Shown: in pieces, positions 16,150-24,987 of the stretch
Numbering within the stretch: the first letter of the stretch is position 1
How the letters are laid out: each line of letters starts with the position of its first letter
Assembly (NCBI RefSeq): GCF_000803645.1
Contig: NZ_CP009122.1
Coordinates: forward strand, 4,006,501 to 4,070,500
DNA from: Sphingopyxis fribergensis
Lineage (GTDB): Bacteria > Pseudomonadota > Alphaproteobacteria > Sphingomonadales > Sphingomonadaceae
Direction: 5' to 3'
DNA length: 64,000 nt
The notes under the pieces: generated by a model
The model's input: the letters and a program-made list of their open reading frames with translations, nothing else
Database searches by the model: none
What the model was told of the DNA's origin: nothing
Position numbers and translations under genes: made by a program

Positions 16150-17223
16150 TTGCTGCCACCCGGTTCTACGATCGGCATTCTCGGCGGCGGCCAGCTGGGC
16201 CGGATGCTTGCAGTCGCCGCGGCGCAGCTCGGCTACCGCGTTCATATCTATGCTCCCGACCGGGAGAGCGTTGCCGCGGACGTCGCCGCGCAGCACACAC
16301 AGGCAGCGTGGGACGACGAGCCCCGCCTCGCCGCCTTTGCCGCGCATTGCGACGTCGTCACCTATGAATTTGAAAATGTGCCCGTCGAAACCGTCCGCTT
16401 CCTCTCGGGCCATGTCGCGGTGCGCCCCGGCGGCGCCGGGCTCGAAATCGCGCAGGACCGGCTGACCGAAAAGAATTTCGTCGCCGGACTCGGCGGCCGC
16501 CCCGCGCCCTTCGCCCCCGTGCCCGACCGCGCCGCTCTCGACGCCGCGCTCGAACAGATCGGCGCTCCCGCAATCCTCAAGACCGTCCGCATGGGCTATG
16601 ATGGCAAGGGGCAGGCACGCCTCGCCACCGCAGCCGATGCCGACGCTGCGTGGGACGGCATCGACCGCCACGCCGCGGTGCTCGAAGGCTTTGTGACCTT
16701 CGACCATGAATTTTCGGTGCTGCTCGTGCGCGGCATCGACGGCGAGGTCCGCTTCTGGGACTCACCGGTCAATGTCCATGAAGGCGGCATCCTCGCGACC
16801 TCGACCCTGCCGCCGCCGCGGATCGTACTCGACCAGCAGGACGAAGCGCGCGCGCTGATGGCGCGCATCGCCGAGGAGCTCGATTATGTCGGCGTCCTCA
16901 CCGGCGAATTTTTCACCACCACCGACGGCCCCGTCTTCAACGAGATGGCCCCGCGCGTCCACAACAGCGGGCACTGGACGATCGAGGGCGCGGTGACGAG
17001 CCAGTTCGAAAACCATATCCGCGCCGTCGCCGGCCTGCCGCTCGGCAGCACCGACACCGCGGCGCTACCCGTGACGATGCACAACCTCATCGGCGGCGGG
17101 ATCGAGACGGTGCCGGACCTGCTCGCCGACCCCGCCTGCCACGTTCACCACTATGGAAAAGCCGAGGTCCGCGACGGCCGCAAACTCGGACACGCAACTT
17201 GGGTGGGAACCGAACCCGCATGA
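16150..17223 (+). CDS. purK: N5-carboxyaminoimidazole ribonucleotide synthase PurK
   Basis: 357 residues from a TTG start four bases after the purE stop, with GAGGG upstream. The frame stays open earlier, but similarity starts at PPGSTIGILGGGQLGRML. It is an ATP-grasp enzyme (AIR + HCO3- + ATP to N5-CAIR) with YEFENVPVETV, ILKTVRMGYDGKGQARL and GEFF then FNEMAPRVHNSGHWTIEGA. It partners PurE directly. Its TGA overlaps the folA ATG (ATGA). Confidence 0.94.
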   Translation: MLPPGSTIGILGGGQLGRMLAVAAAQLGYRVHIYAPDRESVAADVAAQHTQAAWDDEPRLAAFAAHCDVVTYEFENVPVETVRFLSGHVAVRPGGAGLEIAQDRLTEKNFVAGLGGRPAPFAPVPDRAALDAALEQIGAPAILKTVRMGYDGKGQARLATAADADAAWDGIDRHAAVLEGFVTFDHEFSVLLVRGIDGEVRFWDSPVNVHEGGILATSTLPPPRIVLDQQDEARALMARIAEELDYVGVLTGEFFTTTDGPVFNEMAPRVHNSGHWTIEGAVTSQFENHIRAVAGLPLGSTDTAALPVTMHNLIGGGIETVPDLLADPACHVHHYGKAEVRDGRKLGHATWVGTEPA

Positions 17224-17711
17224 ACCATCCCGAAATCACGCTTGTCCTCGCGCGTGCCGCCAATGGCGTGATCGGCGCCGACGGCAAGATGCCGTGGCAC
17301 CTGCCCGCCGACCTCCGCCGCTTCAAGCAGATCACGATGGGGCGCCCGATGATCATGGGGCGCAAAACCTTCGACAGCCTGCCCGCGATCCTCGAAGGCC
17401 GCCGCCACATCGTCCTCACCCGCGATCCCGAATGGCAGGACGAGGGCGCCGAGCCCGTGGCGACTATCGAGCAAGCCCTCAAACTCGCCAACGCCCCGCA
17501 CGTCATGGTGATCGGCGGCGCCGAAATCTATCGCCTGTTCCTGCCTCTCGCCGACCGCATCGAGCTGACCGAGGTCGCGCTCGAACCCAAGGGTGACGCG
17601 GTCATCGATTATCCCGCCGCCGCCGACTGGCACGAGGCGGCGCGCGAGGATCATCCCGCCGACGACGCCGGCCGCCCGGCGTACAGCTTCGTCACGCTGA
17701 CAAGGAAATAG
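17220..17711 (+). CDS. folA: Dihydrofolate reductase
   Basis: 163 residues, the usual DHFR size. It reads LVLARAANGVIGADGKMPWH (folate-binding loop), GRPMIMGRKTFDSLP (NADPH site), VMVIGGAEIYRLFLP. It reduces dihydrofolate to tetrahydrofolate and is the trimethoprim target. The ATG overlaps the purK stop by four bases, so it is translationally coupled in a purine/folate/flavin run. Confidence 0.96.
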   Translation: MNHPEITLVLARAANGVIGADGKMPWHLPADLRRFKQITMGRPMIMGRKTFDSLPAILEGRRHIVLTRDPEWQDEGAEPVATIEQALKLANAPHVMVIGGAEIYRLFLPLADRIELTEVALEPKGDAVIDYPAAADWHEAAREDHPADDAGRPAYSFVTLTRK

Positions 17712-17714
17712 CCG

Positions 17715-18911
17715 ATGCGTCGTTGGCTGATCGGCATCTTGCTTCTTATCGCGGTTGCCGCGCTCGCCTTCTTCGCCCTCGCGCCCGGCATGCTCGAGCG
17801 CGGGATGAACAAGATCGACGGCAAACCATTGCCGCAGGTCAGCGAGCGCGCCAAGGCGCTGCACAAAACGCTGACGATCGTCGACCTCCACAGCGACACC
17901 TTGCTCTGGAAGCGCAACCTCCTCGATCGCGCCGACCGCGGCCATATGGACCTGCCGCGACTCGAAGACGGCAACGTCGCGCTGCAGATCCTCGCGAGCA
18001 CGACCAAATCGCCCAAGGGCCAAAATTACGACGCCAATAGCGGCGACACCGACAATATCACCGGCCTCGTGATCGCGCAGCTCCAGCCGGTGCGGACGTG
18101 GAACTCGCTGCTCGAACGCTCGCTCTGGCACGCCGAAAAGCTGCACCGCGCGGTCGCCGAATCGGCGGGCAAGCTGCGTGCGGTCGCCGCGCCCGAGGAT
18201 ATCGACGCACTGCTCGCCGAACGCCGCGGCAAGGTGCCGCCCGTCGGCGCGATGCTCAGCATCGAAGGGCTGCACGGCCTCGAAGGCAGGCTGACCAACC
18301 TCGACAAGCTCTACGCCGCGGGCTTCCGCATGGCGGGGCTCACCCATTTCTTCGACAATGATCTCGCAGGATCGATGCACGGCCTCAACAAGGGCGGGCT
18401 TACCGCGACGGGCCGGCAGGTTGTCGAGGCGATGGAAGCGAAGGGCATGATCGTCGACATCGCGCATTGCTCGAACGCCTGCGTCGCCGACATTTTGAAG
18501 ATCGCGCGCCGCCCCGTCGTCTCCAGCCACGGCGGCGTGCAGGCGACGTGCAAGGTCAACCGCAACCTCAGCGACGAACAGATCCGCGGCGTCGCCGCAA
18601 CGGGCGGGCTCGTCGGCATCGGATACTGGGACGCCGCGGTCTGCGACACTTCGCCTGCGAGCGTCGCGAAAGCCATGAAGCATGTCCGCGACCTTGTCGG
18701 TATCGGTCATGTCGCGCTCGGCAGCGATTATGACGGCGCAACCACGGTGCGCTTCGACACGTCGAAGCTCGTGCAGGTGACGCAGGCGTTGATCGACGCA
18801 GGCTTTTCCGACGACGAGATCCGCGCCGCGATGGGCGGCAACGCGATCCGCGTGCTCAAGGCGGGGCTCGTCCCGCTCACACCCCCCCTTTCCATTACAG
18901 CGGCGCCATGA
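17715..18911 (+). CDS. Membrane-anchored dipeptidase, peptidase M19 family
   Basis: 398 residues. The N-terminal MRRWLIGILLLIAVAALAFF is a signal anchor. The M19 metalloenzyme domain shows DLHSDTLLW (HxD zinc pair), the bridging-Glu region MLSIEGLHGLEG, VDIAHCSN and VVSSHGGVQATC (zinc His residues), and GSDYDGA near the end. The family cleaves dipeptides, including D-amino-acid ones. It starts 3 bases after folA and ends in ATGA overlap with ribF, so it is part of the run although functionally unrelated. Confidence 0.92.
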   Translation: MRRWLIGILLLIAVAALAFFALAPGMLERGMNKIDGKPLPQVSERAKALHKTLTIVDLHSDTLLWKRNLLDRADRGHMDLPRLEDGNVALQILASTTKSPKGQNYDANSGDTDNITGLVIAQLQPVRTWNSLLERSLWHAEKLHRAVAESAGKLRAVAAPEDIDALLAERRGKVPPVGAMLSIEGLHGLEGRLTNLDKLYAAGFRMAGLTHFFDNDLAGSMHGLNKGGLTATGRQVVEAMEAKGMIVDIAHCSNACVADILKIARRPVVSSHGGVQATCKVNRNLSDEQIRGVAATGGLVGIGYWDAAVCDTSPASVAKAMKHVRDLVGIGHVALGSDYDGATTVRFDTSKLVQVTQALIDAGFSDDEIRAAMGGNAIRVLKAGLVPLTPPLSITAAP

Positions 18912-19849
18912 TCCGACTCGACGGCCACCGACGCATCGAAGGCGATTTGCGCGGCGGGGTGATCGCGCTCGGCAATTTCGACGGCTTCCACGCCGGCCAT
19001 CAGGCGGTCGTCGGCCGCGCCGTGCGCCATGCGCAGGACGAAGGCCGCCCCGCGATCGTCGCGACCTTCGACCCGCATCCGGTGCGCTTCTTCAAGCCCG
19101 ACGTGCCGCCCTTCCGCCTCACCACGCTCGATCAAAGGCAGGAGCTGTTCGCCGCCGCGGGCGCCGACGCGATGCTTGTGCTGCCGTTCGACGCGGCGCT
19201 CGCGGGCACCACGGCCGAGGATTTCATCACCGGACTATTGCTCGATCGCTACGGTGCGGCGGGCGTCGTCACCGGCGCGGACTTCGTCTTCGGCAAGGGC
19301 CGCGGCGGCAATGTCGTCACCCTCGCCGACCACGCCCGCCGCCTCGGCTTCTTCACCGAGATGGTCGCGCCCGTCGACGACGCCGCCGAGGTCATCTCGT
19401 CGAGCCGCATTCGCGAAGCGCTGCAGGTCGGCGACTGCCCCGCCGCGACGCGCCTGCTCACCCGCCCCTTCACCGTGCGCAATATCGTCCAGCACGGCGA
19501 CAAGAACGGCCGCCTCTTGGGCTTCCCGACCGCGAACCTCGAAATGGGCCAATATCTCCGCCCGCGCTACGGCATCTACGCCGTCACCGGTCGCCTGCTG
19601 CGCGAAGGACCCGGGGGCCGCACCCTGAAAGGCGCCGCCAACCTCGGCATCCGCCCGAGTTTCGACCCGCCGAAGGAACTGCTCGAACCCCATTTCTTCG
19701 ACTTCGCGGAGGATCTTTACGGCCAGGAAATCGACGTCGCCTTCCACGCCTTCATCCGGCCCGAGGCGAAATATGAGGGCATGGACGCGCTGATGGCGCA
19801 GATTGCGGTGGATTGCGATGAAGCGAAGGCGTTGCTGGCGCACCTCTAA
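18908..19849 (+). CDS. ribF: Bifunctional riboflavin kinase/FAD synthetase RibF
   Basis: 313 residues. The N-terminal nucleotidyltransferase has IALGNFDGFHAGHQAVV, then ATFDPHPVRFF and SSRIREAL. The C-terminal riboflavin kinase has GFPTANLE, YGIYAVTG and GAANLGIRPSF. It converts riboflavin to FMN and FAD in the cytoplasm. The ATG overlaps the dipeptidase stop. A palindromic repeat separates it from ileS, but ribF-ileS-lspA order is common. Confidence 0.96.
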   Translation: MIRLDGHRRIEGDLRGGVIALGNFDGFHAGHQAVVGRAVRHAQDEGRPAIVATFDPHPVRFFKPDVPPFRLTTLDQRQELFAAAGADAMLVLPFDAALAGTTAEDFITGLLLDRYGAAGVVTGADFVFGKGRGGNVVTLADHARRLGFFTEMVAPVDDAAEVISSSRIREALQVGDCPAATRLLTRPFTVRNIVQHGDKNGRLLGFPTANLEMGQYLRPRYGIYAVTGRLLREGPGGRTLKGAANLGIRPSFDPPKELLEPHFFDFAEDLYGQEIDVAFHAFIRPEAKYEGMDALMAQIAVDCDEAKALLAHL

Positions 19850-19852
19850 CCC

Positions 19853-20003
19853 TCTCCCCTTGGGGGAGAGGGATGTGGAGGCTTGGCAGCTTGCTGCCTA
19901 GCTGGAGCTGGGTGAGGGTATGCGGCGTTGCCGAGCCCTCACCCGCTGCGACTAGCGAGCAAGCTCGCAAGTCTCGCTGCCCTCTCCCCCAAGGGGAGAG
20001 GAA
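19853..20003. repeat. Palindromic intergenic repeat (CCCTCTCCCCTTGGGGGAGAGG type)
   Basis: The outer arms are CCTCTCCCCTTGGGGGAGAG and CCCTCTCCCCCAAGGGGAGA. The interior holds GGCAGCTTGCTGCC, and GCGAGCAAGCTCGC is a perfect inner palindrome. It occupies the whole ribF-ileS gap and leaves about 40 bases for the ileS ribosome-binding region. Confidence 0.75.
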
Positions 20004-20042
20004 GGTTTGCGCGCACGCGAATCTGCGCTAAGCGCCGCGACC

Positions 20043-23000
20043 ATGACCGACACGCCCTCCGCCGCCGAACAGCGCGACTATCGCGACACCGTCTTCCTGC
20101 CCAAGACCGACTTCCCGATGAAGGCCGGCCTGCCGCAGAAGGAGCCGCTGATTCTCGCCAAATGGCTCGAAGGCAATCTGGAGGGGCAGATTCGCGCCGC
20201 GCGCGCCGGCCGCGACCAGTTCATCCTCCACGACGGCCCGCCCTACGCCAATGGCGACATGCACATCGGCCATGCGCTCAACCATATCCTCAAGGACATG
20301 GTCGTCCGCACCCAGACGCTGAAGGGCAAGGACGCGCCCTACGTGCCCGGCTGGGACTGCCACGGCCTGCCGATCGAGTGGAAGGTCGAGGAGCAATATC
20401 GCAAGAAAAAGCTGAACAAGGACGAGGTTCCGGTCGAGGAATTTCGCGCCGAATGCCGCGCCTATGCCCAGCATTGGGTCGACACCCAGCGCGAGCAGCT
20501 GAAGCGCCTCGGCATCGGCGGCGACTGGGACCATCCGTACCTCACGATGGATTATGAGGCCGAAGCCACCATCGTCCGCGAACTGCTCAAATTCGCCGCC
20601 AACGACATGCTCTATCGCGGCGCCAAGCCGGTGATGTGGTCGCCGGTCGAAAAGACCGCGCTCGCCGAGGCCGAGATCGAATATGAGGATATCGTCTCGA
20701 CGCAGATCGATGTCGCGTTCGAGATCGTCGAAAGCCCGATCGCCGAACTGGTCGGCGCGCATGCGGTGATCTGGACCACGACCCCGTGGACAATCCCGGT
20801 CAACCAGGCGATCGCCTATGGGCCGGAGGTGGAGTATGCTCTCTGCCACGTGTACCAAGAAATCCCGACGCCACAGTCGCCGGAAATCGGTATGCCTGTC
20901 GTTGGCGCAGAAATCGAATCATACCCAGTCCAGCGTGTCCTAGTCGCACTGCATCCCGACGAGGAGAAACGCTACTCTTTGATCGCGGAGCTACGTCGCA
21001 GGTCGGGGTTCCACATTCCATTTCACAACCAAACTCCAACCTTCAAAGGCGCCGACCTCGCCGGCACCATTGCCCGCCACCCGATGCACGCGCTCGGTGG
21101 CTTCTTCGCGCGCCCGCGTCCCTTCCTCGCCGGCGATTTCGTCACCACCGACAGCGGCACCGGGCTTGTCCATATGTCGCCCGACCATGGCGAGGATGAT
21201 TTCGACCTCTGCAAGGCGAATGGCATCGACCCCGTGTTCGCGGTGGAGGGCGACGGCAAATATCGCGAAGACTGGGGCTGGCTCGGCGGCCAGGGCAGCG
21301 TCATCAACCCGAAATTCAACGCCCCCGACGGCCCGATCTGCACCGATCTTCGCGAATCCGGCGGCCTCCTCGCCGCCAGTGCCGACTACAAGCACAGCTA
21401 TCCGCACAGCTGGCGCTCCAAAGCCAAGGTCATCTATCGCTGCACCCCGCAATGGTTCGTGCCGATGGACCGGGTGATGACCCATATCGAGCCCAAGGCG
21501 CCGCGCGAGCAGCGCTGGGAAAGCGAAGGCGGCGCGATCAATCCCGCCGAAGAGGATCTGTGCGCCGCGCCGACCTTGCGCCAGGCCGCGATGCACGCGA
21601 TCGACCGCACCCGCTTCGTCCCCGAAAAGGGCCGCAACCGCATCGGGTCGATGGTCAAGGACCGCCCCGACTGGGTGCTGAGCCGCCAGCGCGCGTGGGG
21701 CGTGCCGATCACTTTGTTCGTCGACCGCAAGACCGGCGTTTATCTGAACGACCCCGCCGTCAATGACCGCATCGTCGCAGCGGTGAAGGCGGGCGGCGTC
21801 GACGCATGGAGCGACGCGCGCGCGCAGGAATATCTGGGCGATCAATATGACGCCGCCGATTACGAACGCATCGTCGACATCCTCGACGTCTGGTTCGATT
21901 CGGGCTGCACCCACGCCTTTGTCCTCGAAAGCGGCCGCTGGCCTGCGCTCCTCCGCCACGACGGCGGCACCCACAGCGCCGACCTCTATCTCGAAGGCAG
22001 CGACCAGCATCGCGGCTGGTTCCAGTCGTCGCTGCTCGAATCCTGCGGCACGCGCGGACAGGCGCCGTACAAGGCGGTGCTGACCCACGGCTTCACGATG
22101 GACGCCAAGGGCCTCAAACAATCCAAGTCGGTCGGCAACACGACCGATCCGGTCAAGGTGATGCAGACCAACGGCGCCGACATCATCCGCCTGTGGGCGC
22201 TGAGCGTCGACTTCACCGAGGATCACCGCATCGGCGACGAAATCCTGAAGGGCGTCGCCGACCAGTATCGCAAGCTGCGCAACACCTTCCGCTACCTGCT
22301 CGGCGCGCTCGACGGCTTTAGCGAGGAAGAGCGCATCACCGACGTCGCGGCGATGCCCGAGCTCGAACGCTATATGCTCTCGCTGCTCGCCGACCTCGAC
22401 GCGAAGATGGCGCAGGCGGTCGATGACTTCGACTTCAACAGCTACACGCGCCTGCTCGCCGATTTCTGCAACGAGGATCTGTCGGCCTTCTATTTCGATA
22501 TCCGCAAGGACGTCCTCTATTGTGACCTCGGCCCCGCCGCCCCGCTCGGCACCGACACGCGCCGCGCGTATCGCAGTGTCCTGGACACGCTGTTCCACGC
22601 GCTCGTGCGTTATGCGGCGCCGGTGCTGGTGTTCACCAGCGAAGAGGTTTGGGGCACGCGCTATCCCGACGCGGGTTCGGTCCACCTCCTCGAATGGCCC
22701 ACTTTCCCCACGCTCCCCACCCTTGATCGTCATCCCCGCGAAAGCGGGGACCCAGAGCAGGCGTCAGCGGAGGCCGCACTGGGTTCCCGCCTTCGCGGTA
22801 ATGACGAGTTGATGAAACGCTGGGACCGTCTGCGCGAAGTCCGCTCGCAAGTCACCGAAGCAATCGAACCCTATCGTCGTGAAAAGACTGTCCGCTCGTC
22901 GCTGGAGGCCGAAGTGTCGGTTCGCACGAAAGACGCGGCACTTGCCGACATTCTCGCTGACATGGGCACCGAAGAACTGGCCGAACTGCTTATCGTATCG

Positions 23001-23168
23001 GCGGCAAGAACGATCGGGTTCACCGACGATACAGTTGCCGACATCACAATGGTGGACGTGACCCCGACCCAGAAACACAAATGCGGCCGCTGCTGGCGCC
23101 ACCTGCCCGAAGTCACCGAGGACGGCGCCTTGTGCAATCGCTGCGACACGGTATTGGACGCAGCATGA
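20043..23168 (+). CDS. ileS: Isoleucyl-tRNA synthetase with embedded palindromic repeat
   Basis: 1041 residues, class I synthetase charging tRNA-Ile. Visible are PPYANGDMHIGHALNHIL (HIGH), the CP1 editing domain from WTTTPWTIPVNQAIAYG, the KMSKS-loop variant LKQSKSVGN, and a C-terminal zinc site (CGRCWRHLPEV, CNRCDTVL). Two oddities: residues about 266-336 (20838-21050) have ~55% G+C by hand count and sequence unlike the rest of CP1; and 22728-22806 is an in-frame copy of the REP-like element (RHPRESGDP ... RLRGNDE). Its TGA overlaps the lspA ATG. The gene looks intact and is essential. Confidence 0.95.
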   Translation: MTDTPSAAEQRDYRDTVFLPKTDFPMKAGLPQKEPLILAKWLEGNLEGQIRAARAGRDQFILHDGPPYANGDMHIGHALNHILKDMVVRTQTLKGKDAPYVPGWDCHGLPIEWKVEEQYRKKKLNKDEVPVEEFRAECRAYAQHWVDTQREQLKRLGIGGDWDHPYLTMDYEAEATIVRELLKFAANDMLYRGAKPVMWSPVEKTALAEAEIEYEDIVSTQIDVAFEIVESPIAELVGAHAVIWTTTPWTIPVNQAIAYGPEVEYALCHVYQEIPTPQSPEIGMPVVGAEIESYPVQRVLVALHPDEEKRYSLIAELRRRSGFHIPFHNQTPTFKGADLAGTIARHPMHALGGFFARPRPFLAGDFVTTDSGTGLVHMSPDHGEDDFDLCKANGIDPVFAVEGDGKYREDWGWLGGQGSVINPKFNAPDGPICTDLRESGGLLAASADYKHSYPHSWRSKAKVIYRCTPQWFVPMDRVMTHIEPKAPREQRWESEGGAINPAEEDLCAAPTLRQAAMHAIDRTRFVPEKGRNRIGSMVKDRPDWVLSRQRAWGVPITLFVDRKTGVYLNDPAVNDRIVAAVKAGGVDAWSDARAQEYLGDQYDAADYERIVDILDVWFDSGCTHAFVLESGRWPALLRHDGGTHSADLYLEGSDQHRGWFQSSLLESCGTRGQAPYKAVLTHGFTMDAKGLKQSKSVGNTTDPVKVMQTNGADIIRLWALSVDFTEDHRIGDEILKGVADQYRKLRNTFRYLLGALDGFSEEERITDVAAMPELERYMLSLLADLDAKMAQAVDDFDFNSYTRLLADFCNEDLSAFYFDIRKDVLYCDLGPAAPLGTDTRRAYRSVLDTLFHALVRYAAPVLVFTSEEVWGTRYPDAGSVHLLEWPTFPTLPTLDRHPRESGDPEQASAEAALGSRLRGNDELMKRWDRLREVRSQVTEAIEPYRREKTVRSSLEAEVSVRTKDAALADILADMGTEELAELLIVSAARTIGFTDDTVADITMVDVTPTQKHKCGRCWRHLPEVTEDGALCNRCDTVLDAA
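22728..22806. repeat. REP-like palindromic repeat inside ileS
   Basis: A 79-bp copy of the CGTCATCCCCGCGAAAGCGG family lying in frame within ileS (about residues 896-922). The arms are CGTCATCCCCGCGAAAGCGG and TTCCCGCCTTCGCGGTAATG. All other copies of the family in the window are intergenic. Confidence 0.85.
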
Positions 23169-23686
23169 GCAGCACACGTTCGCCGCACCTGCGCTTCGGC
23201 CTGATTTTCGCGGCCCTCGCCTTCATCCTCGACCAGATCACCAAATGGGTCGTCACCGTTCCGCTGTCGCTCGAGCCCAAGGGGCAGATCGAGCTGACGA
23301 GCTTCTTCAACCTGACCTGGGCCGAAAATTGCGGCATTTCGCTGTCGATGTTCGCCAGCTGCACCGACACGACGCGCTGGACGCTCGTTGCGGTGACCGG
23401 GATCGTCGCCGCCGCGGTCGCCTTCTGGATGACGCGCGAACAGGCGAAGGGCGACGTGATCGCGCTCGCGATGATCCTCGGCGGCGCGCTCGGCAATATC
23501 GTCGATCGCGTGCGCTTCGGCTATGTCGTCGATTTCGCCGACCTGCATATCGGCGATTTTCGCCCCTTCATGATCTTCAACGTCGCCGATGCGTGCATCA
23601 CGCTCGGCGTGCTTTTGCTGGTTGCGCGCGCGCTGCTCTTCGGCGAAAAGGCGGCAACCACGGACGGCAAGCCGTCCGCCGATTAA
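23165..23686 (+). CDS. lspA: Lipoprotein signal peptidase (signal peptidase II)
   Basis: 173 residues, four hydrophobic segments in the inner membrane. Catalytic Asp motifs are seen in GGALGNIVDRVRFGYVVDF and FNVADACITLG. It cleaves diacylglyceryl-prolipoproteins ahead of Cys. The ATG overlaps the ileS stop. The next gene encodes a lipoprotein, a likely substrate. Confidence 0.96.
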   Translation: MSSTRSPHLRFGLIFAALAFILDQITKWVVTVPLSLEPKGQIELTSFFNLTWAENCGISLSMFASCTDTTRWTLVAVTGIVAAAVAFWMTREQAKGDVIALAMILGGALGNIVDRVRFGYVVDFADLHIGDFRPFMIFNVADACITLGVLLLVARALLFGEKAATTDGKPSAD

Positions 23687-23703
23687 CGGGGCGCATTGGG
23701 AGT

Positions 23704-24132
23704 ATGATTAAAGTGAACCGGACCACCGCCATCCTGGCAGCCTCGATCCTTGCCACCACGCTCTCGGCCTGCGGGTCGAACAGCCTGTTCAGCCGCGACC
23801 GCCCCGACGAGATGATGGTGTCGCGTCAGGCGCCGCTCGTCGTGCCGCCCGATTTCGCGCTGACCCCGCCCGCCCCCGGCACCGCACGGCCCGGCGGCGA
23901 AACGACCGCCGAACAGACGCTGCGCGCGCTCTTCGGCGGCGCGTCGCAGCGCAGCGCGAGCGAAACGCAGATCATCGGCAGCGCCGACGGCGCGCGCGCC
24001 GACCCCGGCATCCGCAGCCAGGTCGGCAGCCCCGACACGCAGGTCGTCGACAAGGGCCTCGTCGTCCGCGACATCCTCGCCGCCCCCGAAGGCGACGGCC
24101 GCGACGCATCGGCGGCGATCCCGACCGCATAA
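23704..24132 (+). CDS. DUF3035 lipoprotein
   Basis: 142 residues. The signal peptide ends LATTLSACGS, a lipobox with Cys near residue 23. The mature part begins with an RDRPDEMMVSRQAPLVVPPDF segment typical of DUF3035, a family of alphaproteobacterial proteins near lspA, and is otherwise Pro/Ala/Gly-rich and probably disordered. The function is unknown. It is the last gene of the run and is followed by a terminator. Confidence 0.88.
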   Translation: MIKVNRTTAILAASILATTLSACGSNSLFSRDRPDEMMVSRQAPLVVPPDFALTPPAPGTARPGGETTAEQTLRALFGGASQRSASETQIIGSADGARADPGIRSQVGSPDTQVVDKGLVVRDILAAPEGDGRDASAAIPTA

Positions 24133-24153
24133 CAATATTGTGAATTCAGGATG

Positions 24154-24182
24154 ACGGCCCGGCTTTCCGGGCCGTTTTCTTG
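24154..24182 (+). terminator. Rho-independent terminator after the ileS-lspA run
   Basis: ACGGCCCGG (24154-24162) pairs perfectly with CCGGGCCGT (24167-24175) around CTTT, followed by TTTCTT. It ends the purE-to-DUF3035 direction and precedes the convergent membrane gene. Confidence 0.9.
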
Positions 24183-24188
24183 TCGGGC

Positions 24189-24857
24189 TTAGCTGAACAG
24201 GTTCGACATGACGAACATCGCGATCAGGCTCTCGACCATCGCGCGCGACGCGTGGCCAAAGGCGCGAAGCCGCCCGCATTTCAGATGCTGGTTGAACCAG
24301 GCGGTTTGCAGGAAGCCGAACCACAAAAGCCCGAAGAATGTGAGCGCCACGCCCGCGAGCGCCGACCAGTCATGCCCCAGCTTGATCAGGATCACCCCGC
24401 CGCCCAGCAGCATCGCGAGCACCGCGGCGGTGTAGCATTGGCTGTAAAAAGGTGCGCGCAGCGTGTCGCGGTTGACCTGCAAGCCCTGCGCGCGAACCAT
24501 CCGCGCCGCCATCATCACCGGAAACAGGCTGTACATCACGATGCGCAGGATGATCAGGTCGGTGTTGTTACTGACCAGCGCCGCCAGCCCGACCTTGCTC
24601 GTGACCACCGCATTATTGCCGACCAGCGCGATCTCGGCAGCGTGGACGATGATCAGCGACAAGAGCAGGAACAGCGGCGGGCTCAGCGTGTCGGTATATT
24701 GCTGGTCGGCGGCATCGCCCTGCTCGACGTCCGAATAATCCATCATCTGCAGCGGACGGACGAGCGTGCGCCAAAGCGTGATCGGATAAAAGACCAGCCA
24801 CGACATGACCTCGTACAAAAGCTCGTCGAGCGATTTCAGGAGGTTGAAGAAGTTCAT
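24189..24857 (-). CDS. Conserved multi-pass membrane protein
   Basis: 222 residues with about four to five hydrophobic segments (LFLLLSLIIVHAAEIAL, VLAMLLGGGVILIKLG, LTFFGLLWFGFLQTAW). The N-terminus MNFFNLLKSLDELLYEVMSW is amphipathic. It resembles permease-like or Yip1-like conserved membrane proteins of sphingomonads, with no assigned role. The stop lies just behind the terminator of the opposite strand. Confidence 0.72.
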   Translation of the reverse strand: MNFFNLLKSLDELLYEVMSWLVFYPITLWRTLVRPLQMMDYSDVEQGDAADQQYTDTLSPPLFLLLSLIIVHAAEIALVGNNAVVTSKVGLAALVSNNTDLIILRIVMYSLFPVMMAARMVRAQGLQVNRDTLRAPFYSQCYTAAVLAMLLGGGVILIKLGHDWSALAGVALTFFGLLWFGFLQTAWFNQHLKCGRLRAFGHASRAMVESLIAMFVMSNLFS

Positions 24858-24880
24858 CGCGCTTAACGCTGCCCCATTAT

Positions 24881-24967
24881 CCGTTCGCCCTGAGCTTGTC
24901 GAAGGGCTGTTCTTCTTTCAACCATCGAATGAAGAAGGACGGTGCTTCGACAAGCTCAGCACGAACG
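24881..24967. repeat. Palindromic repeat (CGTTCG..CTGAGCTTGTCGAAG type)
   Basis: The arms CCGTTCGCCCTGAGCTTGTC and GCTTCGACAAGCTCAGCACG are inverted copies around an AT-richer loop. This second repeat family differs from the GTCATTCCC type. It lies between the membrane-protein start and the dxs stop. Confidence 0.85.
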
Positions 24968-24987
24968 GGAGTGGGCCCAAACGATGG

